A stretch of 64,000 bases of DNA from Candidatus Saccharimonadota bacterium (lineage in GTDB: Bacteria > Patescibacteriota > Saccharimonadia > Saccharimonadales > Saccharimonadaceae). Shown piece after piece: positions 25,995 through 33,701 of this stretch. Location: contig DAICXK010000004.1 of the NCBI GenBank assembly GCA_027312225.1, positions 1-64,000 of the forward strand, written 5' to 3'. Each line of letters begins with the position of its first letter. Position 1 is the stretch's first letter. The position numbers were made by a program, and so were the translations under genes. Under the pieces are notes generated by a model that saw nothing but the letters and a program-made list of their open reading frames with translations, was not told where the DNA came from and ran no database searches.

Positions 25995-26486
25995 TTATTT
26001 CACTAAATTCGTTCTCTGCCAGCCAGATCCACGGTGAGTGTTTTGTATATCGTTTTGCTTACCTGAATGGAACGTACCCATGCCAAGAATAGAAAAACCC
26101 ACGCCTAGAACTATAGATATAAGCAAGAAAACTGTTAAGATTGTTGTGGTTTTTTGACGATATAGAGTGCCCTGCTTGCGAATAAGCCACACAGCAACAA
26201 CAGAAAGTATCGCTGCAAAAATCACCGTCCACCAAGGAAACGAACTTAGGACAGCGCCTAATTTAGCACGAGCCCCCCATGCCATCGTATCGGCAGTTTG
26301 AATTCTTATCCACATAAACACAACGTTCATTAGATACGCTACAATTAGGCTAGCAGCTATCGTCCCCGCCGCGGACAATACGAGCAAGGCTGCGAAATAC
26401 CACTGTGGGCGCATAGTAACATCACCATTTTTGATTTGCTCAATCACTGCTGCTGCCGTTGATTTATTCATAATAGGCTTTTTCAT
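25995..26486 (-). CDS. Three-TM membrane protein, candidate anti-sigma factor
   Basis: 163 aa from ATG 26486, which overlaps the sigma-factor stop codon as ATGA and has AGGGGTG upstream. About three membrane helices (YFAALLVLSAAGTIAASLIVAYL; TVIFAAILSVVAVWLI; ILTVFLLISIVLGVGFSIL). A short cytoplasmic N-terminus precedes the first helix. No zinc anti-sigma motif is seen. The regulatory role is inferred only from translational coupling to the ECF sigma gene. Confidence 0.65.
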   Translation of the reverse strand: MKKPIMNKSTAAAVIEQIKNGDVTMRPQWYFAALLVLSAAGTIAASLIVAYLMNVVFMWIRIQTADTMAWGARAKLGAVLSSFPWWTVIFAAILSVVAVWLIRKQGTLYRQKTTTILTVFLLISIVLGVGFSILGMGTFHSGKQNDIQNTHRGSGWQRTNLVK

Positions 26487-27043
26487 AGCGTCACCCCTTT
26501 CTGCTTGCATAATGTTCGTAACTTGATTTTTGCGCGAGACAACCAAACGCCAACGGTCGAACGCGGTATATGCAGCACATCGCTGACATCATCGTATTTC
26601 ATGCCCTCAAAGTATATAAGCTGTATAACCTCACGGTATTTCGGCTCTATTTCCTCCAGACATTCATGGACACGCTCCTTTAGCATACCGGCCTCAACAA
26701 GATCATCGAGGCGAGATTCATATGATTGGTCAGGCAAAGCCTGGATGTCTTCATCACAAATATGTTTGTTCTTTTTAACGATGTTCATAGCTTCATTGTG
26801 AGCGATTCTATAAATCCAAGAGCTAAATTTATAGCTAGGTTTATAGCTTCGTAGATTTTGGTATGCTTTAATGAACGTTTCTTGAACCGCGTCCTCGGCG
26901 GCGGCTTGGTCATGGATGAGGTAGATGACGTAGCGCAGCAATCTTGATTCGTACCGGGTCATGAGTGTGGCATAAGCATCGGCATCGCCTTCGATAACTT
27001 GGACTACGAGTACTTCATCGCTTACCTCTACGCTTTTTGCCAT
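26483..27043 (-). CDS. ECF (sigma-70 family) RNA polymerase sigma factor
   Basis: About 186 aa. Region 2 carries AAAEDAVQETFIKAYQNL and FSSWIYRIAHNEAMN. Region 4 ends with the helix-turn-helix MKYDDVSDVLHIPRSTVGVWLSRAKIKL (given here only as its location near residues 150-180). The start is uncertain: MAKSVEVSD at 27043 looks better than the track's upstream ATG. It heads a three-gene operon lying within the first segment of the tRNA-Lys array, read against the tRNA. Confidence 0.9.
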   Translation of the reverse strand: MAKSVEVSDEVLVVQVIEGDADAYATLMTRYESRLLRYVIYLIHDQAAAEDAVQETFIKAYQNLRSYKPSYKFSSWIYRIAHNEAMNIVKKNKHICDEDIQALPDQSYESRLDDLVEAGMLKERVHECLEEIEPKYREVIQLIYFEGMKYDDVSDVLHIPRSTVGVWLSRAKIKLRTLCKQKGVTL

Positions 27044-27061
27044 AAGTACATGATATATCAT

Positions 27062-27399
27062 TTGACGGAATGGCTGCTTAAACGGCTAACTTTGGTGTTT
27101 AGAAAGCAACACCCTAAAGTATCTAACCAAACTCATCCTATCGCTACGATATCTCCTTTTAGGTTTCTGAAGTTCATATGTGATACATAAAGAACGTTAA
27201 AATTATTTCAAGTTATTTTTTCAATCGAACATATTCCCTAAAATGAAATACAGATACTGTCTTCGGACGGAAGATGAAGCTACCAAGAGCCAAGAATCAT
27301 TAGCGGTTAATATAATAATAAGTCAATCAATTCTCTTTTAGGTTGATACGTAAAACTCCTTTGACATTCTAATTTTAGTTGCAACAGTGATACATATGT
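27062..27399. other. Gene-less AT-rich spacer before site B
   Basis: No ORF or RNA gene recognised. It should hold the minus-strand promoter of the sigma operon on its left. It ends with AATTTTAGTTGCAACAG, the left arm of site B. Confidence 0.5.
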
Positions 27400-27420
27400 C
27401 CCTCCAATATGGTTATGCTT
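27378..27420 (+). repeat. Site B: composite cassette boundary
   Basis: GTTGCAACAG arm at 27378, CCCTCCA at 27400-27406 (22-nt phase), and GGTTATGCTTAAAC to the right. Confidence 0.7.
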
Positions 27421-27445
27421 AAACTCCTCTGTTATGAGGAGTTTT
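27420..27445 (+). terminator. Terminator at the left end of cassette B-C
   Basis: AAACTCCTC-TGTTAT-GAGGAGTTTTT. It would insulate the cassette from upstream transcription. Confidence 0.75.
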
Positions 27446-27459
27446 TCGTGTAACACGTA

Positions 27460-27487
27460 TTGACATTTCAATGTATTTTTGTAATAA
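27460..27487 (+). promoter_or_regulatory. Cassette-borne promoter
   Basis: TTGACA, 16-nt spacer, TAATAA (or TAATAT three bases on). It is inside cassette B-C, so this gene does not depend on an outside promoter. Confidence 0.65.
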
Positions 27488-27532
27488 TATAAAATGCTCA
27501 CGTACCCTATCAGCATTGGAGTTGAAAAGCTA

Positions 27533-28060
27533 ATGAGCAAGCTGACAGTCGTAAGAACCGAGCTTGCCGCAAACCCTGCGGTAAGCGTCGTCGAGGACCG
27601 CCAGAAGAACTTCATGTCCGCTGCTGGTTTGTGGAACCACTGGGTCGACATCATCGTCGTACCCGCCCATGGTCTCTACACAGCAGAGGAGCTTCAGAAG
27701 TTCATGGACGGTCTTGTCACGATCAAGCCGACGCAGTCCGACCACTTCTACCAGTACGACACCGGCATGGCGTTCGGCAAGCTCTACTTCGACGAGACGA
27801 TCGGCACGATCGTCACCACCGGCACCCAGACGATCACGATCACCGACCCCGATGTCGTCGCGCCCGACGACTACAAGGAAGGTGTCCTGACCGTCGACAA
27901 GTCCGGAACTGTCGACCTCAGGCGTCGGACGCTCCTCTGGGTCTACCCAGATGAACACTTCGCACGACGAGCCATCGAGCAGGATACCGACGTGTATGAC
28001 ACGCGAGAGCCGGTCACAGTTGGCGCTCGTCGTCGCGGATTCCTGCGTAGCCGGAGCTGA
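27533..28060 (+). CDS. GC-rich cassette gene of unknown function, 175 aa
   Basis: Start ATG 27533 with GGAG about 11 nt upstream. The protein has a compact alpha/beta look with no membrane segment, an aromatic middle (LWNHWVDIIVVPAHGLY) and a basic C-terminus (GARRRGFLRSRS). Nearly all codons end in G or C, as in 14043, 15153, 15940 and 52757, while the cassette's flanks and promoter are AT-rich. It is the only gene of a complete cassette between sites B and C. No family recognised. Confidence 0.75.
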   Translation: MSKLTVVRTELAANPAVSVVEDRQKNFMSAAGLWNHWVDIIVVPAHGLYTAEELQKFMDGLVTIKPTQSDHFYQYDTGMAFGKLYFDETIGTIVTTGTQTITITDPDVVAPDDYKEGVLTVDKSGTVDLRRRTLLWVYPDEHFARRAIEQDTDVYDTREPVTVGARRRGFLRSRS

Positions 28061-28100
28061 TCTCAGTGACGGCGTCAGCATCGAGCCGTTCAGGGACGGG

Positions 28101-28128
28101 CAAGAGCCCGCTCTCTGAGCGGCTCTTG
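28101..28128 (+). terminator. Hairpin after the GC-rich cassette gene
   Basis: CAAGAGCCCGCTC-TCT-GAGCGGCTCTTG, 11-12 bp with one bulge, followed by TCATGTTTATC. A weak U tract. Confidence 0.6.
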
Positions 28129-28185
28129 TCATGTTTATCTTCGAGAATCTAGTTCATAGAAAACTGATTTTTCTCCGCGACAATA

Positions 28186-28214
28186 GTTGCAATAGACTCC
28201 ACTATGGCCCTCCA
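28186..28214 (+). repeat. Site C: boundary overlapping the recombinase stop codon
   Basis: GTTGCAATAG arm at 28186, CCCTCCA at 28208-28214 within ATGGCCCTCCA. The recombinase stop (minus strand, 28202-28204) lies inside the site. Confidence 0.75.
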
Positions 28215-29878
28215 AGTGTAGATTTGTAGCCCAGTGCTACCTGAAACAGTCCGTTCATATCTGTTGGCGGGCTGTTTTTTGGTGTTTCAAAGTCTATGTC
28301 AGCGTACGTTGGCATAGCGTTGAATATGAGAGCAAAAAATGCCGAGCGGCGGAGCGGGTTACTAGTGTTAAATACAAGTTCGTAGAGGTGTTTCAACAGG
28401 TACTTCGCGTATTGTAAAACCTGTTCCATATCGACGGTGTTCTCGGCCTGACAGAGCAACTGTTCATCGAGCGCTTTGATTTGCTTCTCCGTGCTTACGA
28501 TATCGTCTTCCATGTATTTTATTGCCGTCTCACTCGTCAGTATCTTCATATGATCAAGCGTGACGCGGATTTGTGCTTCGAGAGCTTGTTTCTGCTCAAT
28601 AAGCTTGTCATTGTCTTGGGTAGTTCGTGAGACTTTTTCTTCATACGATTCGGCTATCATTTGAGTCAGCTTATCTATGTACTCTGGTGCGATCTCAATA
28701 CTCTTTATGAAACGCTCGATTGCAGCATCAAAGTCAGCAAGCGGCTTTCTAAAATAGTGACCGTTACGAGAACAATGGTAGGCTGGATAATATTTGCCCA
28801 TTTTGCCACGCGCCGCACTTCCGGACAGCGGCTTTCCGCAGTAGGGGCAGCCTATGACTTTCTTGTACGGAAACTTGTCATTGATAATCTTTTTGATCTT
28901 CTGCCATTCCGGCGGCTCTCTACGGTGAACAGTTACTCTGTTGCTGTTGAGCTCAATGATATATTTGCCGTGATTAGCGTCGTTAAACATATCTATCGAC
29001 ACTAAGCCGTCAAACTGTGCCTTAACCGGCTTGTCATGCGTCCATTTCTCCTGAATTACACCAGCATAAATCAGTCGGTGGATGAAACGATCAACCATCT
29101 TCTCGTCCATCAGCTTCCCGCCATGCACGCTCTTGATCTTTGAAGGGTCATATCGATCACGCACAATCGTCTTGCGTGTCCTAAACCCAAGTCCATTGCA
29201 GGTATCGGCGATCTCTTGGTTACTATAGATACCTTGAGCTCTCATTTCAAAAACCCGGCGAATAAATACAGACTCCTCGGGATGCGGCTTGAGTATCATG
29301 CGCTTACCGTGGTTGCTATCAACCATTTCGCTCACGAAGCCGTAGGGCGGCATTCGCATCCAATAGCCCAGTTGCGTGTAGCGGATCTGAGCACCGATCA
29401 TACGCGTCATGATGTCACGTAGTTCGTCCTTGGCGTGTTCGGCCTCGAGTATCTCGCTCTTGAAACTGGGGCTATAGTCGCTCCAGTAGTACTTAAAACC
29501 TGTATACTCCAATGTATTGACACGTCGAGTATCGATAATACCAAATGTATCGATAAGTGTTACATTGAGCTCGTCAAGCTGTTCTTTGAGCTTAATGTAT
29601 GCGCCCGAACCGCCACGGGTGAAACGATCAATGGCCTTAATGAGAACAACTTCGATTGCTGGATTCTCTCGGCACTTTTCAACAATTGCCTGCATTGGCT
29701 GTTCTTCGTGTGATGCCGACTCAACCAAAACGACCGAATCGATAATCTGTATATTCTGCGTCCTTGCAAGGCTCTCGCCTCGTTGCCGCTGCTCCTCCGG
29801 CGAATCGCCCTCGCGTTTCTGTTTACCAGATGATACTCGTATAGCAAGCAGGCCGATTCTTTCACTGTTTGGCTGCAT
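28202..29878 (-). CDS. Large serine recombinase (resolvase/integrase)
   Basis: 558 aa. The N-terminal resolvase domain carries the catalytic serine in IRVSSGKQ, and conserved arginine/aspartate stretches (IKAIDRFTRGGSG) follow. A Recombinase (PF07508-type) domain lies at about 170-300, then a zinc ribbon (CPYCGKPL with a later CSRNGHYF) and a coiled-coil region (about 380-470). These are the parts of phage-type large serine integrases. The gene ends inside attachment-like site C, as many such integrases abut their att site. It overlaps the upstream small ORF by 17 nt. I infer that it builds the cassette array. Confidence 0.93.
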   Translation of the reverse strand: MQPNSERIGLLAIRVSSGKQKREGDSPEEQRQRGESLARTQNIQIIDSVVLVESASHEEQPMQAIVEKCRENPAIEVVLIKAIDRFTRGGSGAYIKLKEQLDELNVTLIDTFGIIDTRRVNTLEYTGFKYYWSDYSPSFKSEILEAEHAKDELRDIMTRMIGAQIRYTQLGYWMRMPPYGFVSEMVDSNHGKRMILKPHPEESVFIRRVFEMRAQGIYSNQEIADTCNGLGFRTRKTIVRDRYDPSKIKSVHGGKLMDEKMVDRFIHRLIYAGVIQEKWTHDKPVKAQFDGLVSIDMFNDANHGKYIIELNSNRVTVHRREPPEWQKIKKIINDKFPYKKVIGCPYCGKPLSGSAARGKMGKYYPAYHCSRNGHYFRKPLADFDAAIERFIKSIEIAPEYIDKLTQMIAESYEEKVSRTTQDNDKLIEQKQALEAQIRVTLDHMKILTSETAIKYMEDDIVSTEKQIKALDEQLLCQAENTVDMEQVLQYAKYLLKHLYELVFNTSNPLRRSAFFALIFNAMPTYADIDFETPKNSPPTDMNGLFQVALGYKSTLGGP

Positions 29879-30050
29879 CGTCCGCTCCTATGTTCAGGAT
29901 AGTAGCTATCTTGGCTCCCACGTCCTGATCTTCTAAAATTCGCTCAACAACCAGATCGGCTATGATTCGCATGCGTTGTTCCAGCGTATAAACGAATACC
30001 CCTTCGGTTACTGGTTTCGTCTTGTTTTTTGACCCCGCAGTTCTTGACAT
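29862..30050 (-). CDS. Small protein coupled to the serine recombinase
   Basis: 62 aa from ATG 30050 (MSRTAGSKNKTKPVTEG). Basic N-terminus and an acidic helical C-terminus. It overlaps the recombinase start by 17 nt, so it is translationally coupled. Position and size would fit a recombination directionality factor or repressor, but no motif proves this. Two ATATGAATAGT direct repeats lie upstream. Confidence 0.6.
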   Translation of the reverse strand: MSRTAGSKNKTKPVTEGVFVYTLEQRMRIIADLVVERILEDQDVGAKIATILNIGADDAAKQ

Positions 30051-30075
30051 AATTTTGCCCAATCAACTATGCTTT

Positions 30076-30128
30076 ATATGAATAGTATACCACCCGAATA
30101 TGAATAGTTGCAATACTTTTATGCTAAA
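30076..30128. promoter_or_regulatory. Operator-like direct repeats plus condensed att-like half-sites
   Basis: ATATGAATAGT occurs at 30076 and 30098, 22 bp apart (two helical turns). The second runs into AATAGTTGCAATA, identical to the left arm of site C, then TTTTATGCTAAAT, resembling the right arm, without the CCCTCCA core. It lies between the divergent recombinase operon and the 30241 gene. Confidence 0.5.
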
Positions 30129-30240
30129 TTCCTGTGGATAAAATCCCCACTATGCAAATACCATACATTTTGTTGTTTTTTCTCTGTTAGCTCTTTTCTT
30201 TTTTCTCTCCTTTCTTTATATATACATATAAGGCAAATGT

Positions 30241-31029
30241 ATGAAGCGGTATGAGCCAAAAACAAGGTACAAGATTTCGGATAGTCAGGTGACGTTATTA
30301 TTGGCTGTATTAAAGTATCGGTTTGTGAGTAGTGATGTTGTAGCAGAGAGTATAGGGAAAGATAGATCAACGGTATATGAGAGACTCAGTGTCTTAGTTG
30401 ATCGAGGGTATGTCGTAAAGATGTATGACAAGACGTATAGATTGCGGCAGAGACCAGTTATTTACTATTTAGCACCACTCGGTATACGGTATCTTAAGAA
30501 ACTTGGGCATGAACGGACGCAGCTACACTACAAGAACAAAACCTTCAGTGATGAGCAGATAGACGAGCAGTTCTTACTAGGTCAGATGGCACGAGCGATT
30601 CGGCGGCAATACGACGATAAGCTCATACTCTATACCAAATACCAGTTAGGAAGCGATGGTTTCTACTTGACGCCGCCGCCCTTTGCCAAGTTTGTCGGTA
30701 AGACAGACAAAATCCCAGACTACTTTATGGAGTACTTCCCTGAGCGTCATGAGAGTTGGAAGATTAGACGGCGTATTAACCAGCATATTGACTATGCTGA
30801 TGAGAACGATGAGTATGCCTACCCACATCTACTCATTATCTGCGGCAACCAGAACACCGAGAAGAGAGTGGTGAGAACGACTGAAGACCTATGGGCAGAC
30901 TTCCTCGTGTTTACGACTACCAGGGAACGGCTGCTCAGCGGCGAGAAGAAGGTGTGGCTCAGGCCCGAGGAGGTGGATTGGGAGGAGGAACTGGAGTTTC
31001 ATAGCTTGCCGATGAGGTATGAGGAATGA
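30241..31029 (+). CDS. Replication-relaxation-like winged-helix protein
   Basis: 262 aa. An N-terminal winged helix-turn-helix (VTLLLAVLKYRFVSSDVVAE; STVYERLSVLVDRGYVVK) is followed by an alpha/beta domain, resembling the replication-relaxation (PF13814) family found on mobile elements. AAGG precedes the ATG by 7 nt. It is divergent from the recombinase operon and is a candidate DNA-binding or plasmid-type function of the element. The family name is a judgement from pattern only. Confidence 0.6.
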   Translation: MKRYEPKTRYKISDSQVTLLLAVLKYRFVSSDVVAESIGKDRSTVYERLSVLVDRGYVVKMYDKTYRLRQRPVIYYLAPLGIRYLKKLGHERTQLHYKNKTFSDEQIDEQFLLGQMARAIRRQYDDKLILYTKYQLGSDGFYLTPPPFAKFVGKTDKIPDYFMEYFPERHESWKIRRRINQHIDYADENDEYAYPHLLIICGNQNTEKRVVRTTEDLWADFLVFTTTRERLLSGEKKVWLRPEEVDWEEELEFHSLPMRYEE

Positions 31030-31130
31030 AATATGCTGACAAGCAAAAGTGAAATACTACCCCTGTAAAAGAAAAAATTAAGTGAAATAATGTAGTATTC
31101 ACGAGTGAAGTACTGTGATACAGTAGACGC

Positions 31131-32291
31131 ATGATCAAAACGCCAGAGCCGAACTACAATTCGAAGTTAACGGACATCATAATTCAGCTAGAACACTTGC
31201 GAGGACGTAGCGTCTCTAGTTCAACAAGCCAACAGATATTCGTACAACTCAAAAATCTTTTCCATATCATCGAAGCGCTATCTAGTGCTCGTATCGAAGG
31301 CAATCATACGACACTTGCAGGCTTCGTGGAAAAGCGCGCTCGAAAAAGCGAAAATGTGCAAAATGAGGATGAGAGCATGAAGGAAATCATCAACCTCATG
31401 CATGCGCTCGACTTTATTGACGAGCATATTGCAGCCATGCCAATAAGCCGTGATTTCATACTTGAGCTCCATAAAATTGTCGTTAGTGGTTTGACCCGCG
31501 AAGGCGATGACCACACTGGTGGTTTCCGTACTAAAGATGTCTCAATTGCAAATTCAAAGCATACTCCACCGTCACACTACGATGTAGCCGACTTGATGCG
31601 CGAGCTTATTGAATATATAGGCAGTGATACGAATAGCCGCGATGAGCTACTTAAGATCGCACTGGCACACCACCGGTTCGTATGGATTCACCCGTTCGGC
31701 AATGGTAACGGCCGTACCGTGCGGCTTCTGACATACGCAATGCTTTGCAAGAAGGGGTACATTGAACCAAACACACTCCGCCTATTTAACCCGACAGCCG
31801 TGTTCGCTGGTGACCGCTACAAATACTACGACATGTTGGAACGCGCAGATACGGGCGATGACACAGGCTTACTCGACTGGAGCGAATATTTCCTAAGCGG
31901 CATAAAAGACGAAACCGAAAAAACATTGCGCCTAGCAGATAGTAATTTCGTGAACGGCAAATTGCTCCTACCGGCTATATCACGTCTCAACTCGGCCGGG
32001 GTGCTTACAAGATTGGAGACGAGCACATTGGAACGCGCCGTGCGTAAGAAGACTATTAAAGCAGCTGACATTGCCGACCTGTGGGACAAAGATGTTGTAC
32101 CTTCTGCGGTCGCTAACCAAATTAAGAAAATGCGCGACGCCGGCTACCTGGCTACACTAAAAGAAGGTGGCCGCGAGTATAGTATAAACTTCATCGACAA
32201 CGATCTAACGCGTCTCGTGCTAGATCAAATGGAAGCCGAAGAACTACTGCCAATTCATGTAGATGACCTCGCCAAGGGAAGAACTGAATAA
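31131..32291 (+). CDS. Fic-domain protein with N-terminal inhibitory motif and C-terminal winged helix
   Basis: 386 aa. The Fic motif reads HPFGNGNGRTVR, with asparagine at the usual Asp/Glu metal-binding position. An inhibitory helix motif SSARIEGN (S-x3-E-G) lies near residue 57, typical of self-inhibited Fic proteins. The C-terminus looks like a winged helix (about 315-375). TACAGT is 6 nt before the ATG. Family members transfer AMP or other phosphoryl groups to proteins; the Asn variant makes the exact reaction uncertain. Coupled to the next gene (TAATG). Confidence 0.88.
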   Translation: MIKTPEPNYNSKLTDIIIQLEHLRGRSVSSSTSQQIFVQLKNLFHIIEALSSARIEGNHTTLAGFVEKRARKSENVQNEDESMKEIINLMHALDFIDEHIAAMPISRDFILELHKIVVSGLTREGDDHTGGFRTKDVSIANSKHTPPSHYDVADLMRELIEYIGSDTNSRDELLKIALAHHRFVWIHPFGNGNGRTVRLLTYAMLCKKGYIEPNTLRLFNPTAVFAGDRYKYYDMLERADTGDDTGLLDWSEYFLSGIKDETEKTLRLADSNFVNGKLLLPAISRLNSAGVLTRLETSTLERAVRKKTIKAADIADLWDKDVVPSAVANQIKKMRDAGYLATLKEGGREYSINFIDNDLTRLVLDQMEAEELLPIHVDDLAKGRTE

Positions 32292-32617
32292 TGAAGATTG
32301 CCCTTCAGCAAGTTCAGGCAAACATTGGCGACATCGCCAACCGCCACGAATATAGCGCGGATGTTATCTATGAGCTGTTGGCGGCCTATGGCCGGTCAAA
32401 GTCGGCAATTACGCAGCTGCGTGAAGGTCACCTAAACAAAGCCGAAGACGCTGGCGCCGTACTGCAAAAAGACGTGGTCTATTTCAAGACCTTCGCGGCC
32501 GGTGCATCGCTGGAACACGAAGTGAGCGAACTATATGAAGACCCACTCACGCCGGCCGAAAAGCAGGCCATAGACGAGCAAGTTATAATCATCGACCCAA
32601 TAACTCGCGGCAAATAA
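32291..32617 (+). CDS. Hypothetical protein coupled to the Fic gene, 108 aa
   Basis: The ATG shares one base with the Fic stop codon. The product is helical and acidic with no membrane segment. It may be a partner, target or antitoxin of the Fic protein, but position is the only evidence. It could also be the N-terminal piece of a larger protein (for example a modification enzyme), as no complete domain is recognised. Confidence 0.6.
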   Translation: MKIALQQVQANIGDIANRHEYSADVIYELLAAYGRSKSAITQLREGHLNKAEDAGAVLQKDVVYFKTFAAGASLEHEVSELYEDPLTPAEKQAIDEQVIIIDPITRGK

Positions 32618-32647
32618 ATCTTTGCCAAACATTGTATAATAAGGTCA

Positions 32648-32857
32648 ATGTCACAAGATCTGTCTAAAGTCGGTAATAATTTGCAACGCGCTCGGCACCA
32701 GCAAAACCTCACCCAAGCTGAGGTTGCGAAGCGCGCCGGAACGACAGTAAACCATTACGCTAAAATTGAGCGTGGCGAAGTCGTGCCGTCACTCAAAACT
32801 CTCGAGAAAATCATCAAAGCTCTAGACGTAAGGTCGTCCGATATACTGCCGTTCTAG
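32648..32857 (+). CDS. XRE-family helix-turn-helix regulator
   Basis: 69 aa, one Cro/C1-type HTH: LQRARHQQNLTQAEVAKRAG and TVNHYAKIERGEVVPSLKTL. TATAAT lies 7 nt before the ATG, so probably leaderless. Likely controls the element's own genes. Its stop overlaps the convergent 75-aa gene by 4 nt. Confidence 0.9.
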   Translation: MSQDLSKVGNNLQRARHQQNLTQAEVAKRAGTTVNHYAKIERGEVVPSLKTLEKIIKALDVRSSDILPF

Positions 32858-33081
32858 CTCGGCGTATCGTCGCCATGCTTTTTGAGAAACTCTTCAAAAT
32901 CGAGCTTAGTCTTGCTGCCGATGCCGATAGAGACTTCATCCATACGTTTTAGCATATAGATTGCATAGTCGCGATTGGCTTTTGCCGGGTCATTGTAACG
33001 AAGAAACTTCAGCGCAGCTTGTATTGCCTCTTCACTTTCAGCGAGGTCTAAATCTTTGAAATCTTCGTCAGCGGTCGACAT
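32854..33081 (-). CDS. Small acidic helical protein, 75 aa
   Basis: No family recognised. Acidic N-terminus (STADEDFKDLDLAESEEAIQ) followed by amphipathic helices. The start overlaps the end of the PLD-like gene by 14 nt, so the two are coupled. Possibly an inhibitor or partner of the PLD-like protein. Confidence 0.6.
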   Translation of the reverse strand: MSTADEDFKDLDLAESEEAIQAALKFLRYNDPAKANRDYAIYMLKRMDEVSIGIGSKTKLDFEEFLKKHGDDTPS

Positions 33082-33511
33082 AATTCTTCATCCCTATAAA
33101 ATCTATCAATTGTTCTGCTTGCACTGAGGATACGACTCTTCTCATTATCTCGCAACTGTCGCTAAACGACAAAATATTCAAGCTGCCCTCGTAAAATACC
33201 TCACTATCGATAATCGCTAGCTTGCGGTGATGACCAATGGTATAGAGCACTAAAATGCCCATTTCTTGCATCATGCTCACCGCTTCGAGTGCCTGGCGGC
33301 AATAATCACCATCATGCTCTACTGGATCTTTTGTGTTGATAATCACCATAACCCCACGACGACGAAGCTTTGTGAGAATGGGCAGCAGTGCCGCCATGCG
33401 CCGTGTGGTGATAAACGGGCTCTCGATAATAACTTCGTGCCGGGCGCGCCGTAAATCACGCTCAAACTGGCCGTAGAAGGTATTCTGGTCGTAAAGGCTA
33501 GAGTTTTCCAT
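33068..33511 (-). CDS. Phospholipase-D-like (HKD) domain protein
   Basis: 147 aa with a single HKD motif, HRKLAIID, followed by FYEGSLNIL, as in PLD-like nucleases such as Nuc/BfiL-type enzymes that act as dimers. An N-terminal EVIIESPFIT strand also fits. No signal peptide, so a cytoplasmic nuclease or phosphodiesterase. The ATG overlaps the stop of an upstream truncated reading frame, showing that an operon once extended further. Confidence 0.75.
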   Translation of the reverse strand: MENSSLYDQNTFYGQFERDLRRARHEVIIESPFITTRRMAALLPILTKLRRRGVMVIINTKDPVEHDGDYCRQALEAVSMMQEMGILVLYTIGHHRKLAIIDSEVFYEGSLNILSFSDSCEIMRRVVSSVQAEQLIDFIGMKNYVDR

Positions 33512-33642
33512 CTAAATCCTCCAAATACACCTCACCATCACGCATCGTTACGCCAAGTGCAACCATTCGGTTGTAAAGCAACTCTAAATCAGCAAACAAC
33601 TCCTCCGGATTGAGTTTCAAATCTGGGACTTCAGACCCTCCA
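33498..33642 (-). pseudogene. 3' remnant of a gene cut at site D
   Basis: In frame on the minus strand from the site core: IGGSEVPDLKLNPEELFADL, then a helical stretch ending DLDGKL and a stop at 33498. It has no proper start and its 5' end coincides with CCCTCCA of site D. Its stop overlaps the start of the PLD-like gene, so it is the tail of a coupled upstream gene truncated by recombination. A short gene starting at an internal Met is a less likely alternative. Confidence 0.5.
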
Positions 33643-33657
33643 ATACGCTTATGCTTA
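33614..33657 (+). repeat. Site D: boundary with strong right arm and weak left arm
   Basis: GTTTCAA at 33614 keeps the 22-nt phase but is part of the truncated coding frame. CCCTCCA at 33636-33642 is followed by ATACGCTTATGCTTAAAACA. Confidence 0.65.
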
Positions 33658-33684
33658 AAACAGAGATACTAATCTCTGTTTTTT
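33657..33684 (+). terminator. Terminator at the left end of cassette D-E
   Basis: AAAACAGAGAT-ACTA-ATCTCTGTTTTTTT. Nearly the same sequence stands at the same place in cassette G-H (35136-35163). Confidence 0.8.
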
Positions 33685-33701
33685 TGATTTATAATCATTT
33701 C

